Below the pieces are notes generated by a model. It was given only the letters and a program-made list of their open reading frames with translations. It searched no databases and was not told the DNA's origin. From Sphingomonas sp. 32-62-10 (GTDB lineage: Bacteria; Pseudomonadota; Alphaproteobacteria; Sphingomonadales; Sphingomonadaceae): 18,460 nt of DNA. Where the stretch lies: NCBI GenBank assembly GCA_002280555.1, contig NCEE01000003.1:1-18460 (forward strand), read 5' to 3'. Every line of letters begins with the position of its first letter. The stretch's first letter is position 1. Of the stretch, positions 1-7,430 are shown piece after piece. A program made the position numbers and the translations under genes.

Positions 1-1295
1 GCTTCGTCCCCCACCCCCAACAATGCGATCGCCGAGCTGTTGATCAGCCGCACCATGCCGTCATGGCTGATCGAGATCACGCCCGCCGTGACGCCAGACA
101 TCACCGCCTCAATGAGCGCGCGGCGACTATCGAGCTGGTCATTGGCGGTCACCAGCGCGCTCGTTTGTTGCTGCAGCCTACTCGTCATCGCGTTAAAGGC
201 GTTGGCGAGCGTCCCCACCTCATCCTGCGCTGTCGGCGCGGCGACCCGTGCGGTCAAATCGCCACCCTCGACCCGACGCGCCGCTGACACCAGCTCACCC
301 ACGGGGCGCACCAGTCGATCGGCAACGGCAAGGGCGATCCACACAGCAATTCCGACGATGATCAGCGAAATACCCAGCAGGGCCGCATTGAATTGCAGCT
401 GAAGCGAGCGCGATCGCTTGATCAGCGATCGATAGTCAGCGAGCACCGCATCAGCGCGTCGGGTTTGGTCCGCCATCACCTTCACGTCGGTAACACGCGC
501 CGCATAGAGGAAAAGCTGGTCGGTCTGCGGAATCATCGTGACCGTGCGGATGCGATCGCCACCGACCGAGACATAACTGCGCTTTCCCGCACGGACCGCC
601 GCAATCGCCATCGGACTGATCTGTTTGGCGAGATCGACTTCATAGGGATTGACGAGCGCGAAGGTCTGGATTTCACCGCTGGGCAGCACCTTGAACATCA
701 CGCCTTCCGACAAGCTGCGAAAGAACACCTGCTGGGCAAATATCCCAGCGAGCGCGGTATCACTGAGCTGCCGTTGATTGAGCGCGGTGGACATATCCCC
801 CGCCATCGTCACCGTGGCCTCTTCCCAGCGATTGAGCATCTGGCTGTACGACACGCGCGCCAAGGCCGTTGTGTTCTCCAGCATCTTGCTGGCCTTGTCC
901 GAAAACCAGAATTCGACGCCGTACTGGAACAGAAGCGAGGCGAAGATCGTCACCAGCAGCATCGGCACAGCCGCGATGACAGAAAACAGCGCGACGAGGC
1001 GGACGTGGAGCCGCCCGCTGCCGCCGATTGGCGAAAGCGCCGCACGACGATGGGCAACCCGCCGCCCAATTAGCACAAGCAATGCCACGCCAGGCACCAG
1101 ATTGGCGACCAACAGCAACGCGACCAGCGGAGGCGATAACAGGTGCTGAACAGATTTGTCGGAGTCGATAATGAAATAGGTCGCAATGCCAATCCCGATG
1201 GCACCAGCCAGCACCGCAAGCTCAACAAACGGAGTGACCGAAAAAAGTGTTCGCTGCGGCGCCGAGGCGGCAACAGGGGCGATCGACGACGTCAT
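1..1295 (-). CDS. ntrY: Nitrogen-regulation sensor histidine kinase NtrY, N-terminal part (runs off left edge)
   Basis: Membrane sensor kinase, expected partner of NtrX. 431 residues are visible from the ATG at 1295; the 3' part lies beyond base 1. The N-terminus has three hydrophobic segments (about 22-44, 56-78 and 98-123), then an extracytoplasmic stretch (about 124-300), a fourth segment (about 302-325) followed by a HAMP domain with the DRLVRPVGEL start and a DEVGTLANAFNAM end, and the start of a PAS domain (from about 392, 'AVMSGVTAGVISI'). This layout is the NtrY pattern. The histidine kinase core must lie outside the window. It is 91 bases downstream of ntrC on the same strand, so it probably shares transcripts with dusB-ntrBC but may also have its own promoter in that gap. 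The start is chosen because the nearest upstream ATG (1303) is out of frame and stops at once. No clear Shine-Dalgarno sequence is visible. Confidence 0.9.
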   Translation of the reverse strand, partial: MTSSIAPVAASAPQRTLFSVTPFVELAVLAGAIGIGIATYFIIDSDKSVQHLLSPPLVALLLVANLVPGVALLVLIGRRVAHRRAALSPIGGSGRLHVRLVALFSVIAAVPMLLVTIFASLLFQYGVEFWFSDKASKMLENTTALARVSYSQMLNRWEEATVTMAGDMSTALNQRQLSDTALAGIFAQQVFFRSLSEGVMFKVLPSGEIQTFALVNPYEVDLAKQISPMAIAAVRAGKRSYVSVGGDRIRTVTMIPQTDQLFLYAARVTDVKVMADQTRRADAVLADYRSLIKRSRSLQLQFNAALLGISLIIVGIAVWIALAVADRLVRPVGELVSAARRVEGGDLTARVAAPTAQDEVGTLANAFNAMTSRLQQQTSALVTANDQLDSRRALIEAVMSGVTAGVISISHDGMVRLINSSAIALLGVGDE

Positions 1296-1312
1296 CGTTG
1301 CATTTATACAAC

Positions 1313-1323
1313 GCAACAGTTGC
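1313..1323. promoter_or_regulatory. Palindrome GCAACAGTTGC upstream of ntrY (candidate NtrX-type CAA-N3-TTG site)
   Basis: In the 91-base ntrC-ntrY gap there is a perfect palindrome, GCAAC-A-GTTGC, 17 bases before the ntrY ATG. It contains CAA-N3-TTG, which resembles a CAA-Nx-TTG recognition pattern I recall for NtrX in other alphaproteobacteria. A second perfect inverted repeat, CGAGAA-N6-TTCTCG, lies next to it at 1326-1343. The minus strand also reads TATAAA shortly before the ATG, so a promoter here is possible. The palindromes are seen; the regulatory role is inferred. Confidence 0.35.
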
Positions 1324-1386
1324 AACGAGAACACATATTCTCGCCAACCGCCGTGCCCCAGGCTCGCACGGTCGTGCCGGAACGGG

Positions 1387-2820
1387 TCACCCAGGGACGT
1401 TTTGTGGTGTTGCGTCGATGTCGAGCGTGTCGAGCCGCTTGCGCAGCGTGTTGCGATTAATGCCCAGCGCTCGCGCCGCGCGCAGCTGATTGCCGCCATG
1501 ACGCGCAAGTACCGCCTCGATCAGCGGGCGTTCGACCTCACCAATGATCCGATCATACAGCGTGCCATCGTCAAGTACGGTCGGTTCTTCGCGCGCAAGC
1601 CGATCAAGCCGGGCGCGCACGGCCGCGGCAATACCAGGATCAGCAAGCGTTGGGGCTGAAACCGATCCAGCGCTGCCAAGCATTTCCTGGACCCCGTCTG
1701 CGCCGATCACCTCATCGCGACCAAGCACCGCCACACGCCGCATCGTGTTCTCGAGCTCGCGAACATTGCCCGGCCAGTCATAGCTTTCGAGCAGCGCCAT
1801 GGCGGCATCGTCGAGCTGTTTGCGCGGTAAACCCTGCTGCGCGGCCTGATCGAGGAAATAGCGTGCGAGCAACGCGATATCCTGGCGGCGTTCGCGCAAA
1901 GCGGGCAGCGCGATCGGCACGACGTTTAGCCGGTAGAACAGATCCTCGCGAAACCGCCCCTGCGCGACGAACTGCGCCAGATCGCGGTTGGTCGCCGCAA
2001 CGATGCGTACATCGGCGCGGATCGTCCGTGCCCCGCCGACCGTGGTGAATTCCCCCGATTGCAGCACGCGCAGCAGGCGCGTTTGCGCCTCCATCGGCAT
2101 GTCGCCAATTTCGTCGAGGAACAAGGTACCGCCAGCGGCCTGCTCGAACCGCCCTGCCGACCGCGCTTGCGCCCCGGTAAAAGCGCCACGTTCATGCCCG
2201 AAAAGCTCCGCCTCGATCAGCTCGCGCGGAATGGCGGCCATGTTGATCGCCAGGAACGGTGCATGACGCCGTGGCCCGAGATCATGCACCGCGCGCGCCA
2301 CCAGTTCCTTGCCGGTGCCCGACTCGCCCGAGATCAGCACGGTCAGATCATTCGACACGACGCGGGCGATGATGCGGTACACATCCTGCATGGCGGGGGA
2401 CCGACCAATCAGCGGCAGGCCGTCGCCGTCGGGATCGATGCTGATCGCGGCAGCATGGCCTCGATCGAGCGCGCCTTTCACCGTCCGTGCCAGCATATCG
2501 AGATCGAACGGCTTGGGCAGATAATCGAACGCCCCCACCTCGGTCGCGCGGACGGCTGTTGTCAGCGTATTCTGGGCGGACAGCACAATTACCGGGAGCC
2601 CTGGATGCGTCATGAGCAGGCTTGATATCATATCAAGCCCGTTGCCATCGGGCAGCACGACATCGGTAATCAGCACATCCGGCAGGCCACCCGCAAGCTG
2701 TTGGTGCATATCCGCCAGCGTACCGACCGTCTTAACGTCATGGCCTAGCCTTCGCAGCGCCTGACCGACCACGGTTCGGATCGCGGCATCGTCATCGACG
2801 ACCAGAATGCGCCCACTCAT
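1387..2820 (-). CDS. ntrC: Nitrogen-regulation response regulator NtrC (sigma-54 activator)
   Basis: 477-residue bacterial enhancer-binding protein, normal length for NtrC. Receiver domain 1-120 with acidic pocket DDD at 9-11, phosphoacceptor Asp53 in ITDVVLPDG and Lys103 in LPKPF. AAA+ domain about 138-370: Walker A GESGTGKE (165-172), the sigma-54-contacting GAFTGA loop (212-217), Walker B FLDEIGD (234-240) and the FYRLNV segment. A Fis-type helix-turn-helix lies at about 430-467 (NQLRAARALGINRNTLRKRL). Phosphorylated by NtrB, it is expected to drive sigma-54 promoters of nitrogen-scavenging genes. Its ATG overlaps the ntrB stop by four bases (2817-2820), so the two are probably translationally coupled. 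All key motifs are intact, unlike in the nearby dusB. Confidence 0.97.
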   Translation of the reverse strand: MSGRILVVDDDAAIRTVVGQALRRLGHDVKTVGTLADMHQQLAGGLPDVLITDVVLPDGNGLDMISSLLMTHPGLPVIVLSAQNTLTTAVRATEVGAFDYLPKPFDLDMLARTVKGALDRGHAAAISIDPDGDGLPLIGRSPAMQDVYRIIARVVSNDLTVLISGESGTGKELVARAVHDLGPRRHAPFLAINMAAIPRELIEAELFGHERGAFTGAQARSAGRFEQAAGGTLFLDEIGDMPMEAQTRLLRVLQSGEFTTVGGARTIRADVRIVAATNRDLAQFVAQGRFREDLFYRLNVVPIALPALRERRQDIALLARYFLDQAAQQGLPRKQLDDAAMALLESYDWPGNVRELENTMRRVAVLGRDEVIGADGVQEMLGSAGSVSAPTLADPGIAAAVRARLDRLAREEPTVLDDGTLYDRIIGEVERPLIEAVLARHGGNQLRAARALGINRNTLRKRLDTLDIDATPQNVPG

Positions 2821-3911
2821 TTGGCAGCCGCCGGCAGCAAGATACGGAAAACCGTTTGTTCGGGGGTGCCCTCGCGCGCATATTGGACGATCCCGCCCAT
2901 ATCGCGAACCAGCTTTTCAACCAGCGCCAGGCCAAGCCCCTGCCCCTCTGGCTTGCCCGACACGAACGGATCGAACAGGTGATCGGCAATGTCGGCGGGC
3001 GCGCCGGGGCCGTTGTCGATCACACAAAGCTCGATCGGCAAGCGCTGGCGCGGTTTGCCCGGGGTCGCGGGCACCGCCATGCCGTGACGGTATGCCGTTG
3101 TCAGCTTGATCCGCGCGTTGGCTTGGCGAAGTGTCGCCTCACGCGCATTTTTGAGGAGGTTGATCATGACCTGCATCAGGGCATCCGGATCGACCATTAC
3201 GGGCGGCAACGACGGATCGAACCGCTCTTCGATCGTCATCCCGCGTGCAAAGCCCGCCAGCGCGACACGGCGGGCGTGATCGAGCATCGGATAGACATTA
3301 TGCGCGCCGAGCGACAGCGGGCGTGTATCCGTAAAATCCTGCATCCGGTCGATCAGCGCGGCGATTCGGTCGACCTCGGTCACGATCAGCGTCGTCAATT
3401 CGCCAGCGTCACCGCCGCTCGCCCCGTCCGCCAGCAACTGTGCGGCACCGCGAATGCCCGAAAGCGGGTTCTTGATCTCGTGCGCAAGCATTGCCGCTGC
3501 GCCAACCGCAGACCGCGCCGCCGCCCGGTCGGCCTGCCCCAGCCGCCGCGATGCCGCGCCGTTGTGGAGCGTAATGATTCGCCAGCCGGGGTGATCGGCG
3601 ACCATCGCCTCAATAAAATCGATCCGAACGCGCCCGCCCCGGGTCGTTTCGATCACGCTATCATAGGCCGCAAAGCCCAGCCCAGCACGACGATCGCCAT
3701 AGCCGGCGGGTGGCACCATCACATGATCGAGCCCATGCCCCTGCATCGCCCGTTCGGAGATATTGAGGAGCAGTTCCGCCTCGCTATTGGCATAGCCGAT
3801 CCGCCCTGCCGGATCGACCAGCAGGACAGCGACCGGCAGTGCTGCCAGCAGTTCGGCAAACAGCGGTCGTGGCGCGAAATCGACATAAGCGGGGGTGCCC
3901 GATTGCGGCAA
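2817..3911 (-). CDS. ntrB: Nitrogen-regulation sensor histidine kinase NtrB
   Basis: Cytoplasmic two-component kinase/phosphatase of 364 residues with no membrane segment, as usual for NtrB. A PAS domain occupies about 15-115. The dimerisation/phosphoacceptor helix carries His144 in MLAHEIKNPLSGIRGAAQLL. The ATPase domain has the N box INLLKNAREA (250-259), G1 DNGPG (299-303), the F box LFDPFVSGK and G2 GQGLGLAL (323-330). In the family it phosphorylates or dephosphorylates NtrC in response to PII signalling. The start at 3911 leaves only five bases after the dusB stop, the usual nifR3/dusB-ntrB arrangement; the stop overlaps the ntrC start. The protein looks complete. It sits directly behind a broken dusB, so reduced translation or polarity from that lesion could affect its expression; that part is inference. 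Confidence 0.96.
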   Translation of the reverse strand: MPQSGTPAYVDFAPRPLFAELLAALPVAVLLVDPAGRIGYANSEAELLLNISERAMQGHGLDHVMVPPAGYGDRRAGLGFAAYDSVIETTRGGRVRIDFIEAMVADHPGWRIITLHNGAASRRLGQADRAAARSAVGAAAMLAHEIKNPLSGIRGAAQLLADGASGGDAGELTTLIVTEVDRIAALIDRMQDFTDTRPLSLGAHNVYPMLDHARRVALAGFARGMTIEERFDPSLPPVMVDPDALMQVMINLLKNAREATLRQANARIKLTTAYRHGMAVPATPGKPRQRLPIELCVIDNGPGAPADIADHLFDPFVSGKPEGQGLGLALVEKLVRDMGGIVQYAREGTPEQTVFRILLPAAAK

Positions 3912-3916
3912 TCCCG

Positions 3917-4692
3917 TCAGGCCGCTTGCAGCGTGGCGTAACCGGCGCGGTACGGCGCATAGAATTCCGCCAGCATCGCCAACACGACCATGGGATCGCC
4001 CTGCTGGTTCACCCGGTTGCGGAATTCAGCCGATCCGTGCAGTCCGCGCGTGTACCAGCCGATATGTTTCCGAGCGAGATTGACGCCAGTTTCGTTACCA
4101 TAGAGCGCGAGCATCGCCTCATAATGCTCTATGATAACGCGATATTGTTCATCAAGGCTCGGATCGGGTCGAACCCGGCCAGTTGCAAACCAATCCATCA
4201 CCTGGCCGAGCAGCCAAGGCTTGCCGTAAGCACCGCGCCCTATCATCACGCCGTCGGCGCCCGATTGCTCAAGCGCCATCTCGGCATCGGCGATCGAGCA
4301 GATATCACCGTTGACGATCACCGGCAGCGTCACCGCGTCCTTCACCCGCCGGACGAACGCCCAGTCGGCGCTCCCTTTATACATCTGGTTCCGGGTGCGT
4401 CCGTGAACGGTGATCATCTGCGCGCCCAGATCCTGCGCGATCCGCGCGAGCTCGGGCGCGTTCAGGCTGGTGTGATCCCACCCCATCCGCATCTTCACCG
4501 TCACCGGTGCAGCGACTGGCGGGTTTCGCGGATCATCGCCTGGCTGGCGATCATTTCCGAGATGTTGAGGCCCGATCCATAGCGCCGCACGATCCGCCGG
4601 AACGGCATATCGGTGACGCCCGTCATCGGGGCGAGCAGCACGGGGCTGTCGATCCGCACGGGACCGATCTGAATGGGGGATAGCGTCGTCAT
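3917..4692 (-). pseudogene. dusB: tRNA-dihydrouridine synthase DusB (NifR3), disrupted by an internal out-of-frame deletion
   Basis: The N-terminal 62 residues read from the ATG at 4692 (MTTLSPIQIGPV... to ...MIRETRQSLH) and then hit TGA at 4501-4503. The rest of the protein continues in another frame from about 4510 (APVTVKMRMGWDH...) to the stop at 3917, about 196 residues, with the late family motifs HGRTRNQMYKG, VIVNGDI, SGADGVMIGRG and HIGWY. Compared with DusB proteins as I recall them (about 330 residues), about 78 codons are missing at the junction. That segment normally carries the catalytic Cys in the NMGCP motif and conserved flavin-site residues. The remaining coding stretch is 776 bases, so the loss is 3n+1 bases and shifts the frame. 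Neither fragment should be active. GTG at 4504 could start the C-terminal piece. It heads the ntrBC operon, divergent from ispDF. A collapsed assembly is the alternative explanation. Confidence 0.88.
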
Positions 4693-4696
4693 GATC

Positions 4697-4713
4697 TGCC
4701 TGAAAAACAGGCA
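4697..4713 (-). promoter_or_regulatory. Small hairpin covering the dusB ribosome binding region
   Basis: Perfect inverted repeat TGCCTG-N5-CAGGCA. On the minus strand the second arm (CAGGCA) ends four bases before the dusB ATG at 4692 and contains the only AGG that could serve as Shine-Dalgarno. Folding of the leader would hide it. The hairpin is visible; a control function is inference. It lies in the 89-base divergent dusB/ispDF promoter region. Confidence 0.35.
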
Positions 4714-4781
4714 GCGTTTACCCATAGCTGCTCCTGCTGGCAAGACTGGCGAGCAGCAAGCGGTTGCGCTAGGCGGGCGGC

Positions 4782-5942
4782 ATGACGGACCAACCCAATA
4801 TTGTGGCGCTGATCGTCGCGGCCGGCACCGGCACGCGGGCGGGCGGCACTATGCCAAAGCAGTTCGCGAGTCTGGCGGGCAAACCCATGATCGCGCACAG
4901 CCACGCCGCACTGTCAGGCCATCCGCAGATAAGTAAGGTCCTCATCGCGATCGGTGAAGGACAGGAGGCGCTGCTCGACGAGGCAATTGGGCCAGTGCCT
5001 CGACTCGCCGGTGGCGCCACGCGCCGTCATTCGGTGCGCGCGGGTCTCGAGAGGATCGCGGCTGAGGGCGGTGCCGATCTGGTGCTGATCCACGATGCCG
5101 CCCGCCCCTTTTTGTCGGCGAGTGTGATCGACCGTCTGATCGCGGCGTTGGTCGACAGCGCAGGTGCCGTGCCGGTGCTCCCGGTGGCCGATACGCTGGC
5201 AACGGGCATCGAAATCCTGGGCGCAACGGTGCCACGCGACGGCCTGTTTCGCGTGCAAACGCCGCAGGCGTTCCGCTTCCAGGCGGTGCTCGACGCGCAT
5301 CGGCAATGGCCCGATGGAGAAGACGCGACCGATGATGCGCAGATGGTTCGCCGTTTCGGTGGTGAGGTGGCGATGGTAGAAGGCGATGCAATGCTCGAGA
5401 AAGTAACCTACCCGGCCGATTTTGCCGCCGCCGAAGCGCGCCACGGTGCAACGCTTGTTTCGCGAACCGCGATGGGTTTCGACGTTCACCGGCTCGAGGC
5501 TGGCGAAGAACTGTGGCTCGGCGGTATCCTGGTTCCGCATGACAAGGGCCTGTCGGGCCATAGCGACGCCGATGTCGGGCTGCATGCGCTTACCGATGCG
5601 CTGCTTGGTACGATCGGCGCAGGCGATATCGGCACGCACTTCCCCCCCAGCGATCCACAATGGCGTGGTGCTGCCTCCTACAAATTCCTCCAGCATGCCG
5701 CCCATCTGATTGCAGAGCGCGGCGGTATTATCGATTTCATTGATCTGACGTTGATCTGTGAAGCCCCCAAAATCGGCCCCCACCGCGAGGCGATGCGGGC
5801 GCGGATCGCCGATTTGCTCTCGCTCACGCCCGATCAGGTAAGCATCAAGGCAACGACCACCGAAAAACTCGGCTTCACCGGGCGCGGCGAGGGTATTGCT
5901 GCCCAGGCCGTCGCGACTGTCCGGGTGCCTGCACGGGCATGA
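4782..5942 (+). CDS. ispDF: Bifunctional IspD/IspF of the MEP isoprenoid pathway
   Basis: 386-residue fusion typical of many alphaproteobacteria. The N-terminal domain (1-225) is 2-C-methyl-D-erythritol 4-phosphate cytidylyltransferase: nucleotide-binding AAGTGTR (13-19), Lys26 in PKQF, HDAARP (104-109) and QTPQAF (159-164). The C-terminal domain (about 227-386) is 2-C-methyl-D-erythritol 2,4-cyclodiphosphate synthase: metal ligands Asp234 and His236 in GFDVHRL and His268 in SGHSDADVGLHAL, plus ATTTEKLGFTGRGEGIAA near the end. It makes CDP-ME and the cyclodiphosphate for IPP/DMAPP synthesis in the cytoplasm. The start at 4782 follows a purine-rich AGGCGGGCGG. The stop overlaps the next gene's ATG (ATGA at 5939-5942), implying an operon with the secreted protein and cinA. 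It is intact, although its neighbours on both sides are lesioned. Confidence 0.97.
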   Translation: MTDQPNIVALIVAAGTGTRAGGTMPKQFASLAGKPMIAHSHAALSGHPQISKVLIAIGEGQEALLDEAIGPVPRLAGGATRRHSVRAGLERIAAEGGADLVLIHDAARPFLSASVIDRLIAALVDSAGAVPVLPVADTLATGIEILGATVPRDGLFRVQTPQAFRFQAVLDAHRQWPDGEDATDDAQMVRRFGGEVAMVEGDAMLEKVTYPADFAAAEARHGATLVSRTAMGFDVHRLEAGEELWLGGILVPHDKGLSGHSDADVGLHALTDALLGTIGAGDIGTHFPPSDPQWRGAASYKFLQHAAHLIAERGGIIDFIDLTLICEAPKIGPHREAMRARIADLLSLTPDQVSIKATTTEKLGFTGRGEGIAAQAVATVRVPARA

Positions 5943-6481
5943 CGCGCAGATCGATCCCCGCTGCGCTGTTGCTCATCCTTGGTGCCAGTGCTGCTTCGGC
6001 CCAGTCGGTTGTGGCGACGGTTACCCTGCCTTGCGTCACCCCGACCGAGGCCGAGGCGCTGGTCGCCGCGGTCGTGCCCGAACTGATTGGCGATATCGGC
6101 AGGGTATGCGCCAATGCGCTGCCCGAAACAGCGCTACTACGGCAAACATCGGGCTCCTTCATCGCCAAATACCGCGCCGAGGCAGACCTCGCCTGGCCGC
6201 GCGGGCGGAGTGCCATCGCCAAGATCACGGGACCCGACATCGCCTCGTTGCTTAGCACCGATGTCGCCCGACCTTTGCTCGCAACACTGGTTACCCCCGC
6301 GCTGACGCGCGGGCTACAGCCGGTCGATTGCCCCGCGATCGAGCGGATCGTCACGCTCGCCCAGCCGCTTCCGGCCCGCAACAGCGCTGCGCTGTTCGTC
6401 TCGATCATTCAGTTGGTCGATGCCAAGCGGACGGGCACAAACAAGCCCCGCCTGCCGATCTGTCAACAGGGACCGCGCTGA
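5939..6481 (+). CDS. Small secreted/periplasmic protein of unknown function
   Basis: 180 residues, not recognised as a named family. The N-terminus (MTRRSIPAALLLILGASAASAQ) is a clear Sec signal peptide with a cleavage-like ASA-Q site at about 21/22, so the mature protein is probably periplasmic. The mature part is Ala/Leu-rich and likely helical, with three Cys (about 32, 98 and 175), no metal motif, no catalytic signature and no membrane segment. Its ATG overlaps the ispDF stop by four bases, and its own stop is one base before the cinA ATG, so it is co-translated in an ispDF-cinA operon. Similar small secreted proteins at this position in other sphingomonads would be expected, but I cannot confirm that here. 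Codon use matches the neighbours and the frame is intact. Confidence 0.85.
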   Translation: MTRRSIPAALLLILGASAASAQSVVATVTLPCVTPTEAEALVAAVVPELIGDIGRVCANALPETALLRQTSGSFIAKYRAEADLAWPRGRSAIAKITGPDIASLLSTDVARPLLATLVTPALTRGLQPVDCPAIERIVTLAQPLPARNSAALFVSIIQLVDAKRTGTNKPRLPICQQGPR

Positions 6482-6482
6482 T

Positions 6483-7008
6483 ATGGATACGATCCTGCCC
6501 GCCGAACTGGTCGAGGCCGCACGCCGCGTTGTGACCGCGAATCTTGCTGCGGGGCGAACCATTTCAATCGCCGAAAGCTGCACCGGCGGTATGGTTGCTG
6601 CTGCCATCACTGAGATTCCGGGCTCGTCGGGCGTCATGCACACCGGGTTCGTCACCTATTCGAACGACGCCAAGGCGGCGTTGCTTAAGGTAAACCAAGA
6701 CGTCCTCGACACATTCGGTGCTGTCTCGATCGCGGTTGCCTGGAGCATGGCACAAGGAAGGCGCGCTGGCGGCATCGGGCGCAGACGTTGCTGTGGCAAT
6801 CACAGGCGTTGCCGGTCCAGGCGGCGGCACTGAGAAAAAGCCGGTCGGCACCGTGGTGTTCGCCCGCGCTGAAAAGGGCGACGATCCGTCAAACGTTGTC
6901 GCCGATCGCCGCGATTTCGGCGATCTGGGGCGCGGCGGAATCAGGCTTCAGGCGGCGCTGTGTGCACTCGAACTGCTAATGCCGCCAGAGCCGGCTTCCG
7001 GCGCATAA
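6483..7008 (+). pseudogene. cinA: CinA C-terminal domain / PncC-type nicotinamide-nucleotide amidase, frameshifted by a 4-bp duplication
   Basis: The family deamidates NMN to NaMN in pyridine-nucleotide recycling. The frame from 6483 reads MDTILPAELVEAARR..., then AESCTGGMVAAAIT and GFVTYSNDAK, typical of the domain, up to MAQ at 6747-6755. It then loses homology and stops at 6831-6833 (116 residues). The correct continuation, GALAASGADVAVAITGVAG... KPVGTVVFA ... GIRLQAALCALELL, sits one base over in register and ends at 7006-7008. At the break the DNA reads AAGG AAGG (6754-6761). Removing one copy restores MAQGALAASGADVAV and gives a 173-residue protein of normal length. A tandem 4-bp duplication is therefore the simplest lesion. 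The last 61 bases overlap the convergent ratA gene. A functional product is unlikely unless ribosomal slippage occurs. Confidence 0.9.
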
Positions 7009-7430
7009 AGAACCGCTGCCCGATCCTCGAACGCGCCGATCATCTTGCGGAGCGCGCGATCGAAAACCTGGCCTGCCAACGCTTCAAACACGCGGTTCTT
7101 GAACGCGAAATCGACGGAAAAATCGACCAGGCAGCCGCCCTTCCCATCCGGCCTGAAACCCCATTCATTCCGCAGATACTTCAGCGGACCGTCGACATAT
7201 TCGACCATAATCCGCGACGGCCGGGTCTTTTGCACCTTTGACGTAAACGTCTCGCGTAAGCCCTTGAAACCAACCACCATGTCGGCCACCAACTGCGTCT
7301 CGCTGTTCGATCGCACCCGGATCGCCGTAACCCAAGGCAGAAAATCAGGATAACGCGCGACATCACCGACCAGCGCAAACATTTGTTCCGGCGGATAGGG
7401 CAGTCGCCGCGTTTCGGTGTGGCGCGGCAT
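6948..7430 (-). CDS. Coq10/RatA-like START-domain protein (type II toxin-antitoxin RatA family; probable ubiquinone-binding protein)
   Basis: 160 residues with a single START/polyketide-cyclase-like fold. Conserved signatures include YPPEQMFALVGDVARYPDFLPW near the N-terminus, the central FKGLRETFTSKV, and W-F-x-P-x-G with VDFSVDFAFKN towards the C-terminus. Alphaproteobacterial members are Coq10-type lipid-binding proteins that help ubiquinone function; the E. coli relative is annotated RatA. The ATG (7428-7430) shares its first base with the lipA stop (TGATG), so translation is coupled to lipA, a common pairing in this order. The last 20 residues (PEAGSGGISSSSAHSAA) are low-complexity and overlap the convergent cinA tail by 61 bases. 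No partner antitoxin is adjacent, so I prefer the Coq10 role to a toxin. Confidence 0.88.
   Translation of the reverse strand: MPRHTETRRLPYPPEQMFALVGDVARYPDFLPWVTAIRVRSNSETQLVADMVVGFKGLRETFTSKVQKTRPSRIMVEYVDGPLKYLRNEWGFRPDGKGGCLVDFSVDFAFKNRVFEALAGQVFDRALRKMIGAFEDRAAVLYAPEAGSGGISSSSAHSAA

Noticed and set aside
393..1073. Long open frame on the plus strand opposite ntrY (226 codons)
   Set aside because: His/Arg-rich composition typical of the antisense of a GC-rich gene; ntrY on the other strand is continuous and homologous throughout.
2856..3941. 361-codon open frame on the plus strand opposite ntrB
   Set aside because: Mirror of ntrB codon bias; Arg/His/Gln-rich with no recognisable domain, while ntrB has all kinase motifs.
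4914..5783. 289-codon open frame on the minus strand opposite ispDF
   Set aside because: No domain and biased composition; ispDF is complete with every catalytic motif.
6948..7430. RatA as a toxin of a toxin-antitoxin pair
   Set aside because: No antitoxin gene beside it; coupling to lipA fits the Coq10-like housekeeping form.
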